NCBI GenBank assembly: GCA_027604005.1
Contig: JADGJT010000277.1
Location: 1-32,080, forward strand
Direction: 5' to 3'
Source: Dinochytrium kinnereticum
Lineage: Eukaryota > Chytridiomycota > Chytridiomycetes > Chytridiales > Chytridiaceae
Length of the DNA: 32,080 nt
Within the stretch, counting starts at the first letter, position 1, and the number at the start of each line of letters is the position of its first letter. A program made the position numbers and the translations under genes. The notes beneath the pieces are model-generated. The model had not been told where the DNA came from. It made no database searches and saw only the letters and a list, made by a program, of their open reading frames with translations. Below are positions 12,601 to 21,878 of this stretch, one piece after another.

Positions 12601-15408
12601 ATGACTAACAATTACCAGATGCAATTAAACGCTATTACAGGCAACACAATGCCGTATACTATGCTAAAGCCAGAAGTCGCCAAAATAGTGGATTTTTGGG
12701 AAGAAACTCGAGAAGGCTTATACTTTGACAATAACTTGATCGACTCAAGCTATACGGAGCAGAACACTTCCTATATTCTTTTTACAGGATTAGATACCGC
12801 CCAACCATTTATTCCACTGAAACTAAATATCTTGGAATCTGCCCGAGGGTTTGGCATGCACGCTGTGGATGTACTTGACCAGGGACTATCATTCTTTACA
12901 GAATTCTCGCAATTTCCAATCACCGTTGGAAATGTTACGATGAGCATGAAGATGCCATCAGCCGCTATTCATCGAGATATGAGGGTTAGTCTGGATTTTA
13001 TATTGATCTTAACTCGGATAAAGATGCTAGTCGATAATGTTCCAAGTTTTGTTTTCGGCTACGATTCCATTACCGAAAAATTAACAGAAGCGAATGAAAA
13101 AGAGATCCTTATTACGCTCATAGTATTTGGAGCACTTTTTGGTGCGTGGGCAATTACGTTACTCGCTATGGCTCTATTTGTGTTTTATCCAGCCGTAAGA
13201 TGGGTTCGAAAACAGAGAGAGTTAGTTATGAATGCATTCTTGCAGATTCCCCAAGAGATATGCTTTGAAATGTATGTAAAGTATCGGTTTGAGAAGGCAC
13301 AGAACTTTGAAGACGCTGAAGGCGAGGAAGATAATTTTAGTGATACTATGTCAGATGAGGGAGATAACACTGACAGCGATGATGAGGAGGCAGATAGCAA
13401 GAAGCTTGTAATATATGGTGCCTCAGCGTCGAGATTTAAACAGATTACAGTTGCTTTTTTATGGGCGCTTCTTTATCTGGTTTGAGCAATGCTTACTTTA
13501 AAAAACTAATGGAATATCAGCTTGTCTTATTTACGGCCGACGTTTCAGGCTCGGCAATTTGGCTTCGGGTAACCATGGCCGACGCCGGTCGTAGATTACA
13601 AAGGAGTGCACAGGTTTGTAATGATATCTTATTGGGACAAAGACGAACCTAACAATCTCTGAAAGATGCCCTTTTTCGCCCAAGGATTCGTGCATCTCTC
13701 AACGGAATTAATGATTAAGGATCCTATAAGCCCGATAAATGCAACGTTCATGAAAAATGTACTCGAGTTGGAGGTTGCAACTTTTTCTCGAATCACCTAA
13801 CATAGTGTCAGATTAGTATGTTCGAGACTCATCGCTATGCTCTCATGTATGGAAATTACTCTCTAGGGCTTCCCCCGCGAAAGCTTACCCCTACCGAACA
13901 AGATTTCTTTTTCGCCCCAAACTACGTAAATAACACAAAGTCTCTGGATGCGTTGAGTACTCAATTGATAAATGACGTCAGGAGGTTACTACTTATGAAT
14001 GCTACTACTCCAACGGATCCTGCATATCTTAGATTGATGGAGTCAAGCCCTATAGTAGTTCGGGCCTTTACGAATTTTGCAAATAGAATTAAGGCAGACT
14101 TTAATTCCTTTCAATTTTACCTGGTACATTATTTACCTTGATTTGAGATTGATCAAAAACTAACTGTCGGTTCAGTCTATATGGTCGACTCGAGTATTTT
14201 ATCCACTTATCGTATTTTTCATCTTTTTCGCCTACTGGAAGCTCTTCCGGAAAATTATGAACATGATACTGTATGAAACTCAAAAGACTGTCCGATTGCT
14301 TCTTCTTATTCCCCTTCAATGGGTTGGCAAAATATCTGATATAAAGTAAGACTGTTTTTTTTTCATAATTATTGACGCACTTTACTATTCATTAAATACG
14401 AAACAGGAAAGTCCTTGATCTGGATGCCCATGTAAGTTGAATCTGTTGTAGTCTGCGGCATAATTAACCTGTTTTACGCAGGAGCTTGATATTCCTGAGA
14501 TCAAAGCCTTGACTGGAAGTGCAGAGGAGGACAAACTGAATGAATTGATAGCAAAGCACCTGAATCCTCCACAAGAACGATCGAGGTCGACTTCTGAACC
14601 TGTCCAACACCCCCCCAACTTCTTCGAATTTTCTCCTTCCTCCGATGAAAAAGCCATTCCGCGTTCGAGCACTGCTTCAAAATCATTAGCAAGAACTTCA
14701 GCTACCTCACGAAGCAGTGTCAGCATATCAACTAATCGCTCACGATCTACAAAATCTAGCCATAGCGAAAGGCTTGCCATTAAGCCAAAGTTTAGCTCTC
14801 TCGGGCAACTCAATAGGATACGACTTTCTTCAGGAAATAAGGTATATCCTTTGGAAACTACATCAATGAGCCCGTCGACACCAAATCTGGGCGTCCGAAA
14901 GTCCATCGCTAGCGAATATCAGAACGCCTCTTCGCCAGTGACCAGTCCACAACCAGAGCCTTTCAAGATACGCCCGAGTTTGAAGGCCCAATCCCCCCCT
15001 CCAGATGTGTCATCACCAAATCGATTGTTAACTCCAATACCGAAAGCTGTTCGAGGGAACTCTGTGAGCTTTGGAAGCGAGAGTGATTCACTTAGAGATA
15101 GCACCACAAGTGCATCATCATCCCAATCTGGCGGCAGTTCTTCCGTAACGTCAGCATCTGACGCGTTTGTGATGAGCGGAAAGAAGATCGAGTCGGGAAA
15201 GAAGAAAGATAAAGATACAGACGAAAAGCTGGAGATGTTGAAATTAAACATATATGGAGCTGACCAGACGAAGCATGAAACTGTGCCGCCGATTTCACGA
15301 AAGAGCGAGATATTTGAAACGGACAACACCAAGCCATTATCGGATTCTCCACAGGAAATTTCAGCCAGACTATCTAGAGTCACCCCTGAAGACAAGAAGA
15401 CCCATTAA
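9692..15408 (+). CDS. TmcB-like multipass TPR membrane protein, copy B
   Basis: Modelled exons: 9692-9763, 9806-9871, 9913-10027, 10063-10160, 10201-10269, 10319-10515, 10559-10768, 10811-11017, 11066-11399, 11445-11551, 11589-11631, 11670-11723, 11764-11846, 11888-12183, 12223-12369, (12410-12411), 12456-12518, 12559-12579, 12619-12984, 13024-13479, 13521-13613, 13666-13773, 13812-14123, 14176-14345, 14408-14432, 14482-15408; about 1,546 aa. The layout matches copy A: N-terminal helices with a C-x9-C loop, a TPR/HAT-like region (FLLQQYGMFLMICKGD, MPKILQQYSDFLDL), a central helix, an acidic loop (DTMSDEGDNTDSDDEEAD), the motif AGRRLQRSA, a late helix near 1175-1197, and a Ser-rich tail longer than in A. 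The start was chosen because exon 2 (GWRKTV..YK) matches exon 2 of A (GWQKTV..YK). Introns 12580-12618 and 12985-13023 are 39 bases and stop-free, so they could be misread as coding. Function is unknown; membrane sensing or scaffolding is inference. Confidence 0.77.
12410..12411 (+). other. Candidate 2-base micro-exon (GG) in copy B
   Basis: Exon 12223-12369 ends in phase 1 and exon 12456-12518 begins in phase 0. I tested every AG...GT interval between them. Only GG, between ...ttttgtaag and gtactatt..., restores the frame without a stop. The flanking introns would be 40 and 44 bases, normal for this locus. Confidence 0.5.
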
Positions 15409-15638
15409 ATAAATGTCAAATGAATAGATCTACAATTTAGCGATACCGCTTTCTTTCTTCATTGTTGCAATGAACAATAAATTCACTTCATATACTAAGT
15501 GTCTACATATTTGCAAATGGGCGAAAAGAATTACCAAATAACTCTAATTATGTAGCTACAGTCGATACAGGAAACCTGCACTGAAACAGGGGAAAAGCGA
15601 GTATAACAAAAAGGTGGGAGAGAGAATCAAAAAAGAAA
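15409..15638. other. Convergent 3' intergenic region, 230 bp
   Basis: This stretch separates the stop codons of copy B (plus) and the propeller gene (minus). An AATAAA hexamer at 15476-15481 on the plus strand, 68 bases past the stop of copy B, is a likely polyadenylation signal for copy B. Nothing else is recognisable. Confidence 0.45.
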
Positions 15639-18600
15639 CTAAGCTTCCCTTCCAGTTTGGTACCCATCTGTTCCCGAGTCAATGTCTGATCTAGATTCCT
15701 CACGGGCAGTCACATAACCATCAGAAACTATGTTGGCGGCAGCACTTCGGACAGAAGTCCCGGCTGTTACGTATCCGGCTTCATTCTCAGTTTCGGACGT
15801 ATTTCTTCCCCGAATACTTTGCTCTCCCACATCGGTCTCGCGATTGTTAGATTGAGAAGGGGTAAACCTTGATCTATCGCTTCTGGATCCACCCTCCGGC
15901 ACGGTCACAAAAGTCTCGGCGTCCGTATTAGAGTTAGGCAATGCCGCAGCACGGATGGTCTGTCTCCTGTCTCCATATACAAGATTACGCCATCGATCTT
16001 CTTCCTTCTCTTCATCATCCGAATGCCAAATCGGTAACGGAACGAGAGGTGTAACATTTACCGGAGCATCCCAAAAATCAGAATCCGCTGTACTCCTTCG
16101 ACTACTCCGGTCAAGGCTCTGCATAGAATTCCTTGGTGAAGTATTTCGGGAGAGACGGTCAAGGCTCTGCCGAGGACGCGGTGTCGCACCGGAGGACACG
16201 GAAGCGGCATAGCCGCTTGATGACGAAGCCCATACAGATGCCGACGATGGTGAAGTTGCTCGGCTTCTAGAGATGCCCGCGGTAGCAGTCGAACGAGGGA
16301 GGGATGGTATTGTGGCTGGTGATGGAGGATCTCGGGACGGATCATACAGCTCTGGAGAGGAGGTGCCGGAGGTCGGATGCACCAAATCATCTGGAGGAGA
16401 TGGAATTTGGCCTGATACCAAAACAATTGCGGTTAGATATTGAAAAACGAAACTGAGGTTTGCAATGAGTCTATTTGACCAACCTTCTTGAGCCGATCTT
16501 CTCTTGAACCGTGCAATAGCAGGCTGAATGGCGAACATAGGAATGCTCGCAGCAAGATCCCCATTTATTCCTTCTGCATCTAGGGAAGGCAAAAGCGGTG
16601 GGGACCGGACAGTCCCATCAGAAGCGACTGTTAATGCTGATTCACGGCGTGTGGCTAGGCTATCATTCCAATCCTCAGCCAAAGCCGACTTAAAAGATGA
16701 CCTGTCGACATCATCGTCTTGAGTTTCTTGAACTGCTGGAAGGGCCACTGCCGACGCTTCAGTTCCTGATCCAACAACGCCGGCAGCAAGCAATGTGGAT
16801 TCCGACTCATCTAAGGCTCGTGTGGGATGGTAGTTTTTTGGTTTCTCTTGCGAATAAGAACTCACTGAACTTATCCCAGCTATTCCAACTCCAGACCCAA
16901 CTAAAGGAGGGCTTCTATCTAAGGACTTCGGAGGAGCAGCATTTCGAGAACTCACATATGGTGGTTCTGATGGAGGTTTCTCACCCTCTAAACGTCTCCG
17001 TCGAAGCCAGGCGATCACGATAATAACGGCAATCAGAATGAGCGCCAAAAGGGGAAGAGCTATCGCGAGTACAAGATTTGTTCCTGTCAAGCCTTCGTTC
17101 CGTGACTCTCGAGAGATCGTCTCTGTAGGTAGAGCTGAACCAGAAGTCAGAGTAGCGTCCATCGAACCAGAAGTTGGAATAACGACAGATGTGCTTGAAA
17201 AGGATGGCACACTCGAAGATGTCGACGTCAATATCGACGTAGACGTTGTTGAAGGCGGCGGAAATTCTGAAAACCCAATAGCAGTGGCTCCGCTGAAAAT
17301 GTAGAACTGGTTCCCGCCTCTTGACCAGACAGCAGGGGCTAAAACGGGAAAGTTTGTGATCGGGTTTTGAGGCGGTATTCCGGTAGACCACTGTATCGAA
17401 GCGTCTCCAGTAACGACGTCAATATTCAGCAATGAAATAGTTCCGGACTGAGAGACCGTAAGGATAGACCCATCTGATGATAATAACACACCGTCTTTCG
17501 AGCAAGGAACCACGCCTGTTCCTCCGTTCCAACCAAGCTGACCATCAGTCAGCCGAATCGCAGAGAGACGGCCTTCTGTCGCGGGATCATCGGAGGCTGC
17601 GCCAACACACAAGTAAATCCAACCTCTGGTAGAATCTATTGCCACTCCAAAGTTACTCATACCCATCCTTGACCACCATATAGGTTGCCAGGGAACGTCC
17701 GTAGTATTTAAGAGAGAGACAGTTCCACCCAGTCCAATGGACGCAATTACATCTGATCGCCCTGGGACAGTCCTTAATTGTGAGTCTCCTGGTGTGTTCC
17801 GAGCCACAAAGGTTCCTCTGTCTCCACTTACAGGAAGATCACTAAAAGGAGTTTTTATAGCAATTCCATCCACAGTAATTAGCAAATTCGATAGCTCGTC
17901 CAAACCCAACCGTACAAAGAGTGGTGAGTTGCCGCCCAACCCAATATCCCTGCACTCTGCCTGACCCGAACTCAACGATATCCGAAAAATGCAAGGCAAT
18001 CCAGCATCACTCTGAGATACTACGAAAGCTTCGGCTCCAGAATCAGACATGACGGGATCAAACTTGGAGACGTTGCTGCTTCGGGTGCTGTAAGATCCCC
18101 TGATTGACTCTGCTCCAGATGTAAGGAATGCAAGAATCCGACCGTTAACTTGGAACATTAAAAGGAGAATATTCTCAGAGCCAAGCGAGAGGAACGCAGA
18201 CTTGGCTCTAGAGGAGAATTGGTCCACAAATCGATCACTGCTGATGTCAAGCGAGGCACGGATGGTGGGAGGGGTTGCAATCGGCACCGAGACCAGCTTA
18301 ATGCCGACTTCGTCGTTGATCAATGCCCAATAAGCTGTACCAGATTGATCAACCACTGGAGAATTTAAAGGCACCCAAGGGGCTGATGAGTCTGGCGATA
18401 GCCCTGAAAAGATGGACGCCAATGGATAGGATGAAGAAGGAGGATTTGCTATAAGGCGCAAAGGGTCAGCATCCAATCGCTAATAAGCAGTATCAAACAA
18501 GCTAAAATGAATGAGACGAACGAACATTGTGGTATGGGATAAGGAAGCCTTCCAGTGTTTTGAGCGTCAAATCCTGGTTGTGGGAAGGAGGATTGGGCCA

Positions 18601-18652
18601 AAGCTCCAGGCAGTGAGGAATGTGACAATAATATCGCAAACACTGCAGCCAT
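15639..18652 (-). CDS. Secretory quinoprotein-like beta-propeller receptor-type protein
   Basis: Modelled exons are 18652-18526, 18448-16484 and 16411-15639, giving 954 aa. The start at 18652 gives a signal peptide (MAAVFAILL...GALA, cleavage before QSS). An in-frame ATG at 18724 would add 24 charged residues and is less likely. Directly after the signal peptide comes a PQQ/quinoprotein-propeller-like opening (DAQNTGRLPY). About 450 residues of blade-like beta sequence follow, with repeats such as WIYLCVG, GTISLLN and NQFYIFSG. A Ser/Thr-rich stalk leads to one membrane helix (~498-523) capped by RRRR. The cytoplasmic tail (~430 aa) is Ser/Pro-rich, with repeated SLDRxSR text and three GYxT motifs at the end. 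The 72-base intron 16412-16483 is stop-free and a multiple of three, so it could be mistaken for coding. It has a CTAAC branch site. Domain order suggests a surface receptor or wall sensor; the ligand is unknown and PQQ binding is not shown. Confidence 0.75.
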
Positions 18653-19291
18653 CAGCCTCCCTCTCAATCTACTGCTATCGATCTCTTCATATGCCGCAGC
18701 CTCCGGGGCTTCTGGGCCCCTCATCCCAAGACCGGTGGGCGTCTCTCGCTGTCCAAAAGGTAAAAGCGGACGTTGTACACGAATCTCGACACATCCATGC
18801 AACTCCAAAGGTTGGTTGGGGTTAGCAACAATCAATGAGCACAGGAAGAGCGAGGAGCAACGCCGAAACAGATGGTTCCATCACGAAACTTCTTTCGGGA
18901 GCCTTTCGGTAAGAACATGGATTGAACGGCCGTCACTCGTCGGCATGCCGGGGGTTTCGAGCAATCGCTCAACTTGACCGAACTCGTTACTTCTTGAGAC
19001 TTCTTCTCATGCGTACCAGATATCAGAGTCATCCCATGCTTTTACGGGCTTTGTCTCATCAAGAGATGAGTTGGCATACACTTCTGGCTTTTGAGTTTGA
19101 GCAAGAAGTTATCTGGCGTCCAGAAAATGCACACTCAGTCCCAGGAAAACAAAGACCAGTGGATGGTTGCAGTTACTCGCAAATCAATACCCAGTCGTCC
19201 AGTATGTGCGAGTGTGCGTGTGAAAATCCCTCTCAAATGTTCATACTTGTCTTAAAAGGATACCATCAAGCAACCACATGGTCACAACGAC
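18653..19291. other. Divergent intergenic region, no gene seen
   Basis: This 639-bp stretch lies between the starts of the propeller gene (minus) and the orphan membrane gene (plus) and should carry both promoters. Open frames occur on both strands, but none has recognisable features or fits exon structure with its neighbours. I could not pick a TATA box with confidence. Confidence 0.4.
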
Positions 19292-20892
19292 ATGGCACCA
19301 CTGAACCCCATAAAAACATACATCACCACCATTAGACTCTGCGCTGGCGTAGTCCTGCCCCGATTACTCTGTCTAACCTCCCTGAGCTCTACAATTGTAA
19401 TAATACTTCGAGTTATCTTCATTGGCGTTTGTGTGGAAAACGGGCTCCAAGAACCGTATAAGGACGACGCTATCGTGTTTGGGGCTCTGATATTTGTCTC
19501 CGTAAGGTTCTATCTATTTTTTGAGCATCCCACTAACATATTTAGATCCAAGAGCATAAGTATCTTTGCATCAAGAAAGTCTTTGATGTTGCTTGATATA
19601 TCCTATGATAGGTTTGGTAGGGGTGATAAATTCTAAGATGGCCACCACCGAGCTGCTATGGAAAGCAGTGGTCCCACTTCAGTTCTTTGGTGCCATGCTT
19701 TCAGACCACCTAAATCATATATGGAATAAGCCTTTCAAGGATAATATCGCTGCAGTGCTACTGTTTACCTTCGTTTTGTCAGTTTACTTGTAAGAGTTTC
19801 CAACATAGAGGCATGTGTTCAATGAATTAGAGTTGTATCAGCTGCTAGCTTGACACTAGGTAATAAAAGCCTCCTCACTTCGCCAAAAGACTCGGAGGCT
19901 GCAGAATCATGGGGACAACAGGAAGCTCTAACTGCTCTATCGATCAGTACAGTGTGAGACCTTTCTGACCCAGATAATTATCTAATACTATTAGTTTCCC
20001 TGCCGTAAAGCATGTACTGATATGGATGCAAAAGAAACTCTATGTTATTTTCAAAACACCACCTCCTCAAAATCGTCAAATGGAGCTTGCTTCTAACTCT
20101 GCAGAGGTATGATCCTGCTTATTGAAAACGCCTAACATTTCAACAGTTACTATTAGTGTTTGTCAAAAAGTGAGGCTTTTATCATTTTTTTTAATTCCAT
20201 ATTTTTCTTCTATATGGGAAGTGACCGTTATTGGCTTTAAAATCGCATTACCTTTTCACAGACAAAAGCTCGCATGGGACATAATTGGATATCTACATAC
20301 TAGTTTTTCGCTCCCCAACGCAGCAAATTTTCTATCCATCATTAAGTGGGACCTATACGTTCAATTTGATCGAGAGATTTGCAATGACCAAGTACCTTTT
20401 AAATATCTCAGAAGCGGAAAGTCAGCGTAAACGACAATAGCGCCGCGATTGGTAAAGAGGGAGCGATACTCAGGTCAAAATTTCTGTAGAGTCGAGCCAG
20501 GAGACTGCCGGAAAGGAATCATCTTCACTAGTGATTAAGGAGCAAGGCTTTGCGATGGTGACTTTCAAACCAGAGGACGCTGTTTTATTTCAGACTTTTG
20601 AGAAAAGAAATACGATTATGGACAAAGATGACGAAGACCCAATACCAGAATACGTATTCAGCCCTTTACCCTTTGGCGTGAAGTACGGTTTTATCCGGCT
20701 CGGAATGATGACGGCAGACTGGTCTGCTGTATCAATGTCTTCGATCATTCTTCTCCTTTTCACATCGCTACCGCAACTACTAAGTGGGCATCAACGTACT
20801 ACAGTTTACCGCCAGACATAATCTTCATAAGGATATTCTCGAATTTATTGATTTCCATAGTTTTTGACACGATATCTCTTTGGATGAAATAG
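19292..20892 (+). CDS. Unrecognised multipass membrane protein (9 exons)
   Basis: I do not recognise this protein. Modelled exons: 19292-19501, 19546-19578, 19638-19789, 19831-19953, 19995-20106, 20147-20169, 20262-20420, 20458-20728, 20785-20892; about 396 aa ending in TAG, and all phases join. Exon 2 could extend to 19587, and the intron at 20421-20457 is the weakest (37 bases). Hydrophobic stretches: near the N-terminus (TIVIILRVIFIGV), FGALIFVSV, WKAVVPLQFFGAML, NIAAVLLFTFVLSVYLVVSA, and a C-terminal IFIRIFSNLLISIVF. The middle is soluble and polar (SSQETAGKESSSL, DKDDEDPIPEYVFSP). It follows the TmcB-like pair on the same strand with the propeller gene between. It has no TPR-like text and no clear similarity to copies A or B. 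The absence of in-frame stops across nine short exons supports a real gene. Confidence 0.55.
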
Positions 20893-21221
20893 CTTATTCT
20901 AGATTTCGATTTTTCTGACAGTGTTGGAGAGTACCGAGCTTAGCACTTCTCATTTAAGACTTATTCATGTATCGCCTTCTTCATGACTTGCCCTGTTGGG
21001 GTACTTACTTTGTCAGACACTTGTTTATCTTATCCGTCATTGACGTATCGAGAGGGCCACTGTGCATGGTTTCGAAGTAGCATGTTGTTATGTGCAAAGG
21101 TAACAAGCCAGTGTGCTTCCTTGTATTTCTCTACTGAGCACCAGGCGATGCGCCCAGGTGCCATGTTGGGTGGTAACATGATTCATTTGAACTTTTCGAC
21201 TGGTGACCCCCTATGGACCCA
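20893..21221. other. Intergenic stretch, no gene seen
   Basis: This lies between the stop of the membrane gene and the recognisable part of the His-Gly pseudogene. It may contain further decayed sequence of that pseudogene: on the minus strand around 21140-21190 there is weak similarity to the region after the DFE motif of the intact copies. This is too weak to annotate. Confidence 0.3.
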
Positions 21222-21432
21222 TCGTCGAACAAAGTCAACAGACGCGCGTCTCTGGAGAGAGATGTAAGTATTTCCGCATCATGAAGGGGATGACGGCCAA
21301 AAGGAAGATACAAACCTTAAGCCTGATGGTACCAATGCTCCCTTTGTTGGCCACGACTTGCTTAAAAGACGGTAGAGTCGACAAAGTTATGCCCAGTGCC
21401 GTCATGTCGGATCTTTGATCTGGAGTTCTGGA
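21222..21432 (-). pseudogene. Decayed third copy of the His-Gly secreted protein gene
   Basis: On the minus strand the sequence aligns by eye with exon 2 and the start of exon 3 of the intact gene at 21879-22932. Readable pieces in shifting frames include LQIKDPT, GTGHNFVDSTV, KQVVANKGSIGTIRLK and, after an intron-like stretch, ASVDF. The intact copy reads LQVKIDPTGTGQNFVDATV, then KQVVGNNGNIGNTGLK and AATDF. At least two frame disruptions separate the pieces: one between DPT and GTG, and one extra T after the DSTV piece. The intron position (AAG/GTTT...CTCCAG) is preserved, so this arose by DNA duplication and not by retrocopying. No signal peptide exon is visible upstream. Confidence 0.65.
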
Positions 21433-21774
21433 CCACTGATCAACAAGGCGCGAGGAAGGGAAGAAGATCAAGTGCAAATTAAATGTAATATTTAAAAAAA
21501 TCACAAGGTCCTGTGACTTGTGTCTTTCACTGCACTCCATCGTGTGCGACACGCAATCAACTGCAAACATTTGTTATCTCAAATACCAGCGGCAATGTGT
21601 CAACGACATTGGGATGTTTTACTCAAACGTGCTGCAACTCAACACCACAACCCGCAAACTCTTCAGACACAAAACATGCCTCTGCTCTGCATCAGTCAGA
21701 GATGTGAATCAGAAAAAAGGGGGGCGACTGTAGGTTGACCGTCAATCTGTCGCGCGTTGAAAGGAACTGAAGCG
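21433..21774. other. Intergenic stretch up to the assembly gap
   Basis: I see no supported gene. A first exon for the pseudogene would be expected here on the minus strand (signal peptide plus HGRL), but I cannot find one. Confidence 0.35.
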
Positions 21775-21872
21775 NNNNNNNNNNNNNNNNNNNNNNNNNN
21801 NNNNNNNNNNNNNNNNNNNNNNNNNNNNNNNNNNNNNNNNNNNNNNNNNNNNNNNNNNNNNNNNNNNNNNNN
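21775..21872. other. Assembly gap (98 N)
   Basis: A run of 98 undetermined bases. It begins 6 bases beyond the stop codon of the minus-strand gene ending at 21879, so it removes 3' flank and not coding sequence. Its true size may differ, since a repeat array lies next to it. Confidence 0.95.
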
Positions 21873-21878
21873 AGGTGT

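Noticed and set aside
18652..18724. Upstream in-frame ATG at 18724 as the start of the propeller protein
   Set aside because: It would put 24 charged residues before the signal peptide, and the ATG at 18652 gives a normal leader. It is not excluded.
19292..20892. Treating the orphan membrane gene as a third TmcB-like copy
   Set aside because: It lacks TPR-like text, the C-x9-C loop and the AGRRL-type motif, and its exon lengths do not match copies A or B.
20983..21570. Open frames on both strands between the membrane gene and the gap
   Set aside because: They have no recognisable features, and part of the region is better explained as a decayed His-Gly gene.
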